Assembly: GCF_001701025.1 (NCBI RefSeq)
Contig: NZ_CP016793.1
Coordinates: 2,480,001-2,544,000 of the forward strand
DNA: 64,000 nt
Direction of reading: 5' to 3'
Source of the DNA: Lentzea guizhouensis
GTDB taxonomy: Bacteria > Actinomycetota > Actinomycetes > Mycobacteriales > Pseudonocardiaceae
The translations under genes were made by a program, and so were the position numbers. Below the pieces are notes generated by a model. That model saw nothing but the letters and a program-made list of their open reading frames with translations. It made no database searches and had not been told where the DNA came from. This document shows positions 37,774 to 45,718 of the stretch, one piece after another. How positions within the stretch are numbered: the stretch's first letter is position 1; every line of letters starts with the position of its first letter.

Positions 37774-39411
37774 CTAGTGGACCGCCACGGCCTCCGCGTC
37801 GGCGACGCGCTCCAGGCCCGACCTGGTCGACAGCGGCTTCTCGCGCAGGAACCACACGAGCACGAACGCCACCACCATCACGATCCCGCCGGTCATGAAC
37901 ACCGTGTCGATCGCGCTGGAGAAGCCGTCCAGGAACGGCCGCGCCAGCACCGGGTCGAGGTGGTTGAGGAACTCGGTGTTGTTGATGTCCACACCGGACC
38001 CGCCCTGCAGCGACTTCGCGAACTCCGGGTTCGCCCGCAGCGCCGCGTTGAACGCGTCGGTCTGCATCGCCGCCCGCAGCCCGGAGGCGATCTTGTCGCC
38101 GACCGTGCTGAACAGGATCGACAGGAACACCGCGGTGCCGACCGTGCCACCGATCTGGCGGAAGAACGTCGCGGACGCCGTCGCCACACCCATGTCCCGC
38201 GGCTCGGCGTCGTTCTGGATCGCCAGCAGCAGCGTCTGCATGCACTGGCCCAGCCCGGCGCCCATCACGAACATGTAGATCATGGTCAGCCAGTTCGGCG
38301 TGTCCGTGCCGATCGTGCTGAACAGGAACAACGCGATCGCCATCAGGCCGGCGCCGATGATCGGGAAGATCCGGTAGCGACCGGTCGACGAGGTGATCTT
38401 CCCGGAGATCGCGGTGGCCGACATGATGCCGAACGTCATCGGCAGCAGCATCAGGCCCGCGGTCGTCGGCGAGACGCCCTTCACGATCTGCAGGTACAGC
38501 GGGATGGAGACCATGCCGCCGAACATGCCGATGCCGAGTACGAAGTTGATGGTGTTGCCCAGCGCGAACGTGTGGTTGCGGAACAACCGGATCGGCAGCA
38601 ACGCCTCGTCGCCCATGCGGTTCTCGACCCACACGAACGCGACCAGGCCGAGCACGCCGACGACGTACATGGTGATCGAGGTGGCAGACGCCCAGCCCCA
38701 CTCACGGCCCTGCTCGGCGACGATCAGCAGCGGCACCAGGCCAACGGTCAGCGCGGCCGCGCCACCGAAGTCGATGCGGTGGTCGACCCGCTGGTGCGGG
38801 ATGTTCAGCACGCGGGCGACGACGAACAGCGCGAGCAGCGCGATCGGCACGTTCACCAGGAACACCCAGCGCCAGCCGGTGACGCCGAAGAACGAGTCGA
38901 GACCCGCGAACACACCGCCGATGACCGGTCCGAGCACGCTCGCCGAACCGAACACCGCCATGAAGTAGGCGGAGTACTTGCTGCGCTCCCGCGGCGAGAT
39001 GATGTCCGCCATGATCGCGAACGCCAGCGACATCAGACCGCCGGCGCCGAGGCCCTGCACCGCGCGGAACGCGGCCAGCTCGTACATCGTGGTCGCGATG
39101 CCGGCCAGCAACGAGCCGACGAGGAACAGCGAGATCGCCGCGAGGTACATCGGCTTGCGCCCGTAAATGTCGGACAGCTTGCCGTACAACGGGGTCGTGA
39201 TCGTCGCGGTGATCAGGTAGGACGTGGTCGCCCACGCCTGCAGGGTCTGCCCGTGCAGCTGGTCGGCGATGGTCTTCATGGCGCTGGCGACGATCATCTG
39301 GTCCAGCGCCGCGAGGAACATGCCCAGCAGCAGGCCGGACAGGATCGTCATGATCTGGCGATGCGTCAGGGATACCCCTGGCGTGGGTGTCGCATCGGTT
39401 GTTGTTGACAT
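37774..39411 (-). CDS. MFS drug transporter, DHA2 (EmrB/QacA) family
   Basis: This 545-residue protein has about 14 membrane segments. Motif A is GKLSDIYGRKPMYLAA, the first helix motif is MFLAALDQMIVASAM (D in the LDxTIVNVAL position) and motif C-type sequence is GSASVLGPVIGGVFAG. DHA2 members export toxic cations or antibiotics by proton antiport. A periplasmic loop of about 60 residues lies before the last helix. Its ATG overlaps the MarR stop by one base (TAATG), so translation is coupled to that repressor. Confidence 0.9.
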   Translation of the reverse strand: MSTTTDATPTPGVSLTHRQIMTILSGLLLGMFLAALDQMIVASAMKTIADQLHGQTLQAWATTSYLITATITTPLYGKLSDIYGRKPMYLAAISLFLVGSLLAGIATTMYELAAFRAVQGLGAGGLMSLAFAIMADIISPRERSKYSAYFMAVFGSASVLGPVIGGVFAGLDSFFGVTGWRWVFLVNVPIALLALFVVARVLNIPHQRVDHRIDFGGAAALTVGLVPLLIVAEQGREWGWASATSITMYVVGVLGLVAFVWVENRMGDEALLPIRLFRNHTFALGNTINFVLGIGMFGGMVSIPLYLQIVKGVSPTTAGLMLLPMTFGIMSATAISGKITSSTGRYRIFPIIGAGLMAIALFLFSTIGTDTPNWLTMIYMFVMGAGLGQCMQTLLLAIQNDAEPRDMGVATASATFFRQIGGTVGTAVFLSILFSTVGDKIASGLRAAMQTDAFNAALRANPEFAKSLQGGSGVDINNTEFLNHLDPVLARPFLDGFSSAIDTVFMTGGIVMVVAFVLVWFLREKPLSTRSGLERVADAEAVAVH

Positions 39412-39941
39412 TACTGGTCTTCCCCTCCTGCGCGGGTCCCCGTCCCGCGATCGGTCAAAAGCGCCGGGATCGTGCGCTCGTAGTCCTGCACGAAGCGTTC
39501 GAACAAGTCCGCGAAGCCCTTGAACTCCTCGTCGGACCAGTTCGCGAACACCTGCTCGAGCGCCTCGTTGCGCATCCGGCGTCGCTCGAAGATCAGCTCG
39601 CGGCCCGCTCCGGTGACCGCGAGAACGCTGGCCCTGCCGTCGGCCGGGTCAGCACGCCTCTCGACGAGCCCGTCCTTCACCAGCCCGGCTACCTGCCTGC
39701 TGACCGTGGACGGGTCGGAGAGCACCGCCTCCGCGAGCGCACTCGAGCGGCACTCACCGAGACCGGAGAGCGTCGCGAGGAGCACGAAGGCGGACTTGTC
39801 CATGCCCTGCTTGGCCATCTGATGGGAGACCTGGGCGTGCATCTTGTTCAGCCGCACCATCGCCATGCCCACCCGGTCCGCGAGCTCGTGCTCGGGATCG
39901 ATGCCGGCACCGACGCCGGGGCAAGCACCCGGATCAGCCAT
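39411..39941 (-). CDS. MarR-family transcriptional regulator
   Basis: This 176-residue winged-helix repressor has the MarR core: helix-turn-helix SSALAEAVLSDPSTVSRQVAGL and the wing VERRADPADGRASVLAVTGAG. The ATG at 39941 has GAGG six bases upstream. It precedes and overlaps the MFS transporter gene, the standard autoregulated efflux arrangement. Two TTG-N7-CAA operators lie at 39957-39986, immediately upstream. The inducer is unknown but is probably a substrate of the pump. Confidence 0.92.
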   Translation of the reverse strand: MADPGACPGVGAGIDPEHELADRVGMAMVRLNKMHAQVSHQMAKQGMDKSAFVLLATLSGLGECRSSALAEAVLSDPSTVSRQVAGLVKDGLVERRADPADGRASVLAVTGAGRELIFERRRMRNEALEQVFANWSDEEFKGFADLFERFVQDYERTIPALLTDRGTGTRAGGEDQ

Positions 39942-39953
39942 CACACACCTCGT

Positions 39954-39989
39954 TGCTTGTATCACCCAACTAGTTGCTCGGTACAAGCA
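39954..39989. promoter_or_regulatory. Two-tier palindromic MarR operator
   Basis: Outer arms TGCTTGTA (39954-39961) and TACAAGCA (39982-39989) are perfect complements. The inner CAACTAGTTG (39967-39976) is a perfect palindrome with the same centre (39971.5). Viewed as MarR sites, TTGTATCACCCAA (39957-39969) and TTGCTCGGTACAA (39974-39986) are two TTG-N7-CAA boxes in mirror order. They lie 13-46 bp upstream of the marR start. Confidence 0.75.
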
Positions 39990-40055
39990 TCCATCCCGGT
40001 CCAGCGAAACGCAAGCGAGTTCCGAGTCACAGTCCACTGAGGAGTGGTATGTCCG

Positions 40056-40094
40056 GTTACCGGTGGGTAGCCAGCTGGGTTACCCGCGAGTAGC
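40056..40094 (+). promoter_or_regulatory. Duplicated TAC-N6-GTA operator-like motif before thioesterase
   Basis: GTTACCGGTGGGTAGC (40056-40071) and GTTACCCGCGAGTAGC (40079-40094) agree at 13 of 16 positions and are 23 bp apart, about two helical turns. Each contains TACC...GGTA/AGTA dyad ends. The second ends 10 bp before the ATG. Similar motifs are recalled for TetR-type fatty-acid regulators; the regulator is not in the window. Confidence 0.45.
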
Positions 40095-40104
40095 ATCCGT
40101 TCTC

Positions 40105-40563
40105 ATGAGCCAAGACGTGTCGTTCGTCGCCGACGCCATGAAGCAGGCCGTGCCGTGGGTGAAGACCACCGGCATCGACTTCGAAGAGGTCTCCCCCACG
40201 CGGGTCGTCGCGTCGCTGCCCGACGACGAGGCGCTGCGCAACCACGTCGGCGGACCGCACGCCGCGATGATGTTCGGCCTCGGCGAGACGGCGTCCGGCG
40301 CCGTCGTCATGGCCGCGTTCGCCCAGCACATGGGGAAGGCGACGCCCCTGGTCGCCCGCGCGGACATCGCCTACAAGAAGCTCGCGCTCGGTGCGCTCAC
40401 AGCGGAGGCCGTGCTCGGCCGCGCCGCCGAGGAGGTGCTCGCGGAGCTCGACTCGGGCACGCGTCCGGAGTTCCCGGTGACCGTCACCATCACCAACGCC
40501 GAGGGCGTCACGACCGGCGAGATGGTCGTCGTGTGGACCCTGAAGCCGGCGCGACAGGGCTGA
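40105..40563 (+). CDS. Hotdog-fold (PaaI/DUF4442-like) thioesterase
   Basis: This 152-residue hotdog protein carries the central-helix sequence ALRNHVGGPHAAMMFGLGETASG, which resembles the HxGG-type signature of PaaI/DUF4442 thioesterases. Likely substrates are acyl-CoA esters, but no specificity can be read. The ATG at 40105 has no obvious ribosome site, so the mRNA may be leaderless. It is divergent from marR with 163 bp between, in which a duplicated operator-like motif lies. Confidence 0.8.
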   Translation: MSQDVSFVADAMKQAVPWVKTTGIDFEEVSPTRVVASLPDDEALRNHVGGPHAAMMFGLGETASGAVVMAAFAQHMGKATPLVARADIAYKKLALGALTAEAVLGRAAEEVLAELDSGTRPEFPVTVTITNAEGVTTGEMVVVWTLKPARQG

Positions 40564-40663
40564 CCTGCGCAGTTCCAGATCTCAAAACGGTCACCGCGTG
40601 AACCGATCGATTCCAAATACGTAACCTTGGCCCACGCTCCCGGCCGGGTGCATATTCGGGCAC

Positions 40664-41194
40664 ATGTCGGGGTGGAGAACTGCGGGCGGCGTGCTGCTGG
40701 TCGCTCTTTGTGCAGGTTGTACGGCCAACGCACAGTAGCCGCGGCCCGTTCCCGTGGCGGCACCGGTCGACGTGCCGGTCACCACGACCTCGCCCTCGCT
40801 CCCACCCGCCCAGCTGGACATAGGCGCTGAGCCTCGCCGACGGCACCGACTACGCCCTGCTCGCGCTGGGCAACGGCGCCGGCCGCACCACCCCGGCCGC
40901 GAGTGCCGCGATGAAGGAGGCCGAGGCGGCCGCGATGAAGGGCACGCTCGGGTTCTGGGGCCCGCCCTGCAACGGCAGGACGCCAGACGCCACGCCCGCC
41001 TCCCCGCCCCACCGCCGCCCGCGCCGGCTCCCAAGCCGACCACGACGACGCCCAGGCCGAAGCCGGTGTTCTTCGCCTCCTGCGAGGACGCCTGGCGGGC
41101 CGGTGCGGCGCCGCTGCACTGGGGCCAGCCCGGCTACCGGGTCGAGCTGGACGGCAACCGCAACGGCATCGCCTGCGAGGCCCCGCGCCGGTAG
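40664..41194 (+). pseudogene. Excalibur-domain lipoprotein, amber- and frameshift-interrupted
   Basis: ATG 40664 opens a lipoprotein signal (GGVLLVALCAGC) but hits an in-frame TAG at 40736-40738, after only 24 codons. The same frame continues as PVPVAAPVDVPVTTTSPSLP. A different frame then carries AMKEAEAAAMKGTLGFWGPP, which resembles the end of a thermonuclease-like domain. The first frame ends with an Excalibur calcium-binding motif (CEDAWRAGAA and ELDGNRNGIACE) at 41194. One nonsense codon plus two frame changes mean no intact product. The nuclease similarity is weak. Confidence 0.65.
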
Positions 41195-41212
41195 GGGCAA
41201 TAACCTCGCCGC

Positions 41213-42178
41213 ATGAAGCTGGACAGCAGTGCCGTCGAGTACACCCCCACCGACGTCGGGACCATCGCCAGGCAGGCCGAGGACCGCGGTTACGACGGGT
41301 TCTGGCTCGCCGAAACCAAGCACGACCCGTTCCTCGCGCTCGCCGGCGCGGCCGCGGCAACCGAACGGATCCAGCTCGGCACGGCGATCGCGGTGGCGTT
41401 CGCCCGCTCCCCGATGACCGTGGCGACCACGGCGAACGACCTGCGGCTGCTGTCCGGCGGCAGGTTCAACCTCGGCCTGGGCTCGCAGGTCGAGGCGCAC
41501 ATCACCAAGCGCTTCTCCATGCCGTGGAGCAGGCCGGCGGCGCGCATGCGGGAGTTCGTGCTGGCCGTCAGGGCGATCTGGCACGCGTGGGAGACCGGTG
41601 AGCGGCTGGCGTTCCGCGGCGAGTTCTACACGCACACGCTGATGACGCCGTTCTTCAACCCCGGCCCGAACCCGCACGGCACCGCGCCGATCTACCTGGC
41701 GGGTGTGGGCGAGCTGATGACCGAGGTGGCCGGCGAGGTCGCGGACGGGTTCCTGTGCCACAACTTCACGACGCCGCGCTACCTGCGCGAGGTGACGCTG
41801 CCGGCGCTCGGACGCGGCCGCGCGAAGGCCGGGAAGTCGTGGGAGGGGTTCGAGATCAGCGGCCCGGTGTTCGCCGCGACCACCGACGAGGAGATCGCCG
41901 ACGTCAAGCGGCAGATCGCCTTCTACGGGTCGACGCCCGCCTACCGGCCGGTGCTGGACCTGCACGGGTGGGGTGGGCTGCACGAGGAGCTGCACCGGAT
42001 GTCGCGGCGCCAGCAGTGGGCGGAGATGAGCGCTTTGATCACCGACGACGTGCTGCACGAGTTCGCCGTCGTCGGGACGCCCGACGAGGTCGCGGCCGCG
42101 CTGCTGGACCGCTACGGCGACGTGGTCACCCGGTTGTCGCCGTCCGGGAACGTCCTCAGCGCCCTGAGAAGTGGCTGA
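41213..42178 (+). CDS. F420-dependent LLM-class oxidoreductase (TIGR03617-like)
   Basis: This 321-residue TIM-barrel protein belongs to the bacterial luciferase-like monooxygenase superfamily. DGFWLAETKHDPFLALAGAA near residue 30, IQLGTAIAVAFARSPMTVA and LSGGRFNLGLGSQVEAHI match the F420-type subgroup of actinobacteria, and PIYLAGVGELMTEVAGEVADG is the later barrel strand. A deazaflavin F420 cofactor is expected by family; the substrate is unknown. It starts 18 bp after the Excalibur remnant with no clear ribosome site. Its 3' end overlaps the convergent 57-residue gene by 23 bp. Confidence 0.85.
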   Translation: MKLDSSAVEYTPTDVGTIARQAEDRGYDGFWLAETKHDPFLALAGAAAATERIQLGTAIAVAFARSPMTVATTANDLRLLSGGRFNLGLGSQVEAHITKRFSMPWSRPAARMREFVLAVRAIWHAWETGERLAFRGEFYTHTLMTPFFNPGPNPHGTAPIYLAGVGELMTEVAGEVADGFLCHNFTTPRYLREVTLPALGRGRAKAGKSWEGFEISGPVFAATTDEEIADVKRQIAFYGSTPAYRPVLDLHGWGGLHEELHRMSRRQQWAEMSALITDDVLHEFAVVGTPDEVAAALLDRYGDVVTRLSPSGNVLSALRSG

Positions 42179-42329
42179 GGCCCTGGCGCGCCAGCTCGTC
42201 GTGGAACATGGCGAGCCCGGCGCGCACCCTGGCGACGCCCTTCTTGCGGATCCACCTGCGTCTGCCCACGTTGGCAGCGGTCAGGGCGAAGGGCAGCGCC
42301 AGCACCGTCAGGACGAGCATCGTGATCAT
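42156..42329 (-). CDS. Small 57-residue single-span membrane protein
   Basis: ATG 42329 follows GAGGAG at ideal spacing (GAGGAGACAAGATG), one of the best ribosome sites in the window. The product begins MITMLVLTVLALPFALTAA, one membrane helix, followed by a basic stretch (GRRRWIRKKG) and an amphipathic helix ending FHDELARQGLSHFSGR. I know no family for it. It is convergent with the oxidoreductase gene, overlapping its end by 23 bp, and divergent from the ArsR gene at 42474. Confidence 0.65.
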   Translation of the reverse strand: MITMLVLTVLALPFALTAANVGRRRWIRKKGVARVRAGLAMFHDELARQGLSHFSGR

Positions 42330-42473
42330 CTTGTCTCCTCAGGGGTTGCAGACAAGCAACGACCAATCGAGACATCGCTTACGGTACCGCCTCCAAAGCC
42401 ACCCAGGTGGAGCAAAGTCACCGACAGCACCTTCGTTCTTGACTAATTTTGTTTTCGGTGCGACCGTGGAGCC

Positions 42474-43070
42474 ATGTTCGAAGTGGCGGTGATCGAGGAC
42501 CCGGCCGCGGCCGAGGTGTCGCTGGACCCCGTGCGAGCGCGGCTGCTCGCGGAGCTGGCAGAGCCAGGATCGGCGACGATGCTCGCCGCGAAGGTCGGTC
42601 TGCCCAGGCAGAAGGTGAACTACCACCTGCGCACGCTGGAACAGCACGGCCTGGTGGAGCTGGTCGAGGAACGGCGCAAGGGCAACGTGAACGAGCGCCT
42701 GCTGCAGGCGACCGCCGCGTCCTACGTCATCTCGCCGACCGCGCTCGCGGCCGTGCAGCCGGACCCGGCGCGCTCACCCGACCGGTTGTCCGCGCGGTGG
42801 CTGCTCGCGGTGTCGGCCAGGCTGGTGCGCGACGTCGGATCGCTCCTGGGCGGCGCGACCAAGGCGAAGAAGCGCCTGGCGACGTTCGCGCTGGACGGCG
42901 AGATCCGGTTCGCGTCCGCGGCCGACCGGGCGGCGTTCGCGGAGGAGCTCGCGACCGCGGTGACCCGGCTCGTGTCCAAGTACCACGACGAACAGGCAGA
43001 AGGGGGACGTCCGCACCGGATCGTGGTCGCCCTGCACCCAAGCGTCAGCGCCAAGGAGGAAGAGCAGTGA
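42474..43070 (+). CDS. ArsR-family winged-helix regulator
   Basis: This 198-residue protein has an N-terminal ArsR/HTH_20 domain: ARLLAELAEPGSATMLAAKV then the recognition helix PRQKVNYHLRTLEQHGLVEL and wing EERRKGNVNERLL. The C-terminal half is helical and may bind a ligand. No metal-binding CxC motif is seen. Its stop overlaps the GTG of the SRPBCC gene (GTGA), a coupling commonly seen between ArsR regulators and AHSA1-like proteins. An A/T-rich promoter-like stretch lies at 42440-42460. Confidence 0.88.
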   Translation: MFEVAVIEDPAAAEVSLDPVRARLLAELAEPGSATMLAAKVGLPRQKVNYHLRTLEQHGLVELVEERRKGNVNERLLQATAASYVISPTALAAVQPDPARSPDRLSARWLLAVSARLVRDVGSLLGGATKAKKRLATFALDGEIRFASAADRAAFAEELATAVTRLVSKYHDEQAEGGRPHRIVVALHPSVSAKEEEQ

Positions 43071-43810
43071 CCCGCGAGTTCGAGATCAGCAAGGAAGTCG
43101 AGGTCGGGGGAACCCCCGAGCAGGTCTGGGACGCCATCGCGACCGGACCCGGCATCGACTCGTGGTTCATGGGCCCGCACACCGTCGACGGGCGCCTCGG
43201 CGGCCGGATGTCGCTCGACATGGGCTTCTTCCAGGAGTCCTCGACGATCACGGCCTGGGAACCGGGCAAGCACCTCGCCTACGAGAGCGCCAAGGGCGAG
43301 GACGGCACGTTCCACGCGATGGAGTACCTGATCGAGGGCAGGGACCAGGGCTCGACCGTGCTGCGGTTCGTGCACACCGGCATCCTCGCCGACGGCTGGG
43401 GCGACGAGTTCGTCGACCAGCAGTCGAAGGGCTGGGACATGTACCTGTTCACGCTGGCCCAGTACGTCAAGCACTTCGCCGGCCGGCCGGGCACCTACGT
43501 GTTCGCGCAGTGGCCGGCGCATCCGGAGGGCAGCGCCGACAGGTGGCCGGTGCTGCTGCGCGCGCTCGGCGTCCCCGAGGACGCGGAGGTCGGCGACGAG
43601 GTCACCATCGAGGAGTTCGGCATCCACGGCGTCGTGGACTACGTCGTGCGGCACGACGCGCACAACTTCCTCGGTGTGCGCGGCCAGGACGGCCTCTACC
43701 GCTTCCACGGCACCAACGCGGTCGGCCACCACCTCTTCGGCGACGCGACCGGCCAGGCCGAGAAGTGGCAGGCGTTCCTGACTCAGACCCTGGGCGGGCA
43801 GACCTCGTAG
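43067..43810 (+). CDS. SRPBCC (AHSA1-like) domain protein
   Basis: This 247-residue protein starts at GTG 43067, overlapping the ArsR gene by 4 bp. Residues 1-145 form an AHSA1/START-type domain: FEISKEVEVGGTPEQVWDAI, TGPGIDSWFMGP and the long C-terminal helix QQSKGWDMYLFTLAQYVKHF. The last 100 residues form an extra domain of unknown role. Family members bind hydrophobic ligands. Co-expression with the ArsR regulator is likely. The last 28 bases overlap the convergent GH114-like gene. Confidence 0.82.
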   Translation: MTREFEISKEVEVGGTPEQVWDAIATGPGIDSWFMGPHTVDGRLGGRMSLDMGFFQESSTITAWEPGKHLAYESAKGEDGTFHAMEYLIEGRDQGSTVLRFVHTGILADGWGDEFVDQQSKGWDMYLFTLAQYVKHFAGRPGTYVFAQWPAHPEGSADRWPVLLRALGVPEDAEVGDEVTIEEFGIHGVVDYVVRHDAHNFLGVRGQDGLYRFHGTNAVGHHLFGDATGQAEKWQAFLTQTLGGQTS

Positions 43811-44601
43811 ACGTAGTCGCCGTGCCCGTACGGCACGACGTTCCGGTCGCGGCGGATGACCGACACCCGTCCGCCGCGATCGGCGCAGGCCTTCTGGAAC
43901 GCGTCGTCGGTGTACTCGATCTGGATGAAGTTGTCGCCGAACGCCTCGGCGTAGCGGCCGCACTCGTCGTTGACCTGGCACTCCTCGGTGATCGCGAAGT
44001 CGAAGCCGATCTCCCGCTTTCCCGCGGTGCCGAGCTCGGCGGTGTTCTTCTGCGCGACGGCGAGCCCCTGCTCGTGCGCGTACCGCACGAAGCCCTTCAT
44101 GAACTCCTTGGTGGCGTTGAGGTCGAACGCGCCGTCCGAGCGCGTGTAGGAGTCGAGGTTGTCCGGCTCCACGCCCTTGAACAGCGACTGCTTGCAGCCC
44201 TTGATCCACTTCTTCTGGATCTCGAGGATCCTGGCGCGCTTGTCGTCGCTGGAGATGTCGAGGATGCCCTCGTTCCACTCGTCGTCGATGGCGGGCTCGC
44301 CGTTCTTCTTCTTGACGAGCAGGTCGGCGTGGTTGTCCCGCCACCAGTTCAGCCCGCCCTCCATCCCCTCCGGCTGCGTCTGCAACGCGTTGAGGTAGCA
44401 GATGTTGTAGCGGCGCCCATCCGGCGTCTTGCTGCGGTCGCGCACGACGATCTTGACCGGCACGTCGGGCTGGTAGGCGCCGCCGATCTGGTAGTCGAAC
44501 ACGGCGCCCACCGGGGGCAGCTCGCGGTGCGGCAGGTCCGGCTCGCTCGAACACGACGTGACGAGCAGGAGCAGGGCGGCAGCCGCCGCGGCGGTTTTCA
44601 T
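43783..44601 (-). CDS. GH114-like (endo-alpha-1,4-polygalactosaminidase) lipoprotein
   Basis: This 272-residue exported protein has a lipobox at the N-terminus (ALLLLVTSCSS, lipidated Cys17). Its domain resembles glycoside hydrolase family 114: FDYQIGGAYQ at the N-terminal strand, YNICYLNALQ, WIKGCKQSLFKGVEPDNLD (acidic barrel residues) and FDFAITEECQVNDECG. Secreted GH114 proteins act on galactosamine polymers. The ATG overlaps the DUF885 remnant stop (ATGA). The family assignment is from memory of the motif order. Confidence 0.75.
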   Translation of the reverse strand: MKTAAAAAALLLLVTSCSSEPDLPHRELPPVGAVFDYQIGGAYQPDVPVKIVVRDRSKTPDGRRYNICYLNALQTQPEGMEGGLNWWRDNHADLLVKKKNGEPAIDDEWNEGILDISSDDKRARILEIQKKWIKGCKQSLFKGVEPDNLDSYTRSDGAFDLNATKEFMKGFVRYAHEQGLAVAQKNTAELGTAGKREIGFDFAITEECQVNDECGRYAEAFGDNFIQIEYTDDAFQKACADRGGRVSVIRRDRNVVPYGHGDYVYEVCPPRV

Positions 44602-45718
44602 GCCTGCCGTTCTACCCACTTCCGCACGACTTCGTCGAGCAGCCCGAGGGTGAGCCGCCCCGCGCCCAGCACGACTTCGTGGAAATCGCGCACGTCGAAG
44701 CGGTTCTGCAGCAGTTCCTCCGCCTTGCGGCGCAGTTCCTCGAACTTGAGCCTGCCGACCACGTAGGACAGCGCCTGCCCCGGTTCGGAGAGGTAGCGGT
44801 CGACCTCGCCCTCGACCAGTTCGCGGGGCATCGGGGTGTTCTCGACGAGGTAGCCGATGGCCTGCTGCCTGCTCCAGCCCTTGGCGTGCAGGCCGGTGTC
44901 GGCGACGAGCCTGCCCGCGCGTTTGGCGTCCATCACGAGCATGCCGAGCCTCGCGTCGTCGTCGCTGTACAGGCCCATCTCGTCGGCGAGCCGTTCGCAT
45001 TACAACGCCCAGCCCTCGCTGAACGCGCCGAGCGGGGCCTTGCGGCGCAGCAACGGCAGGTCGCCGAGCATCGCGATCCGCGCGTTCTCGAAGTGGTGGC
45101 CGGGCACCGCCTCGTGGAACGCCGTCGCCTCCTCGATGATCCGGAGTCGGGTGTGCGGGTTCTGGACGGGCACGAAGTAGGTGCCGGGCCGGCTGCCGTC
45201 GAGTGCGGGTGCCACGTAGTGCGCCGGGGTACCGGGCGAACTCCTCGTTGAGGTCCGCGATGAGCTTGATGCCGGTCTCGTGCAGCTCGTGCGGGTCGAG
45301 GTCGAGGGTGGTGTGCGCGCGGATGGCCTTGCGGTAGCGCGTCTCGCCGTCCGGGAGCCAGCACAGGCCGGCGTGCTCGGCGTCGCGGCCGTGCGGGAGG
45401 ACCTCGTGGGTCAGCACGTCGCGGTAGGTCCGCAGGGCAGGGCGGAGCTCGTCGTTCTCGGCGATGTGCCGGTCCAGCAACGTGATCAGCTGCTCGACCA
45501 GGTGGGCCACCGGCGTGCGGCCGGCGGCGGTGCCGACGCGGTGCCGTTCGGCGATGGTGGCGAGGAAGCCGGGTACCGACCGCAGACTCCCGAGCTGGGG
45601 CACGAAGTAGAGCAGCTCGGCGACCGGGCACCGCGTCGTTCCGCAGGCCCAACAGGTTCGCCCGCAACGGTTTGCGTTCGAGCATCAGGTCGGAGAGGCG
45701 CTCGATGGGCCTAGACAC
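44598..45718 (-). pseudogene. Decayed tandem copy of DUF885 peptidase-like gene
   Basis: Homology to the intact gene next door is clear but broken. A start fragment (GTG 45718, MSRPIERLSDLMLERKPLRA) loses frame near 45635. A second stretch (FLATIAERHRVGTAAGRTPV to FARYPG) follows. About 60 residues are then deleted, with loss of frame near 45225. A third stretch has ATAFHEAVPGHHFEN and EGWAL, then a TAA at 45000-45002 where the intact copy has TAC (Tyr). The last 126 residues (MGLYSDDDARLGMLVMDAKR) remain open to 44598. It arose by tandem duplication and decayed. Confidence 0.9.
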
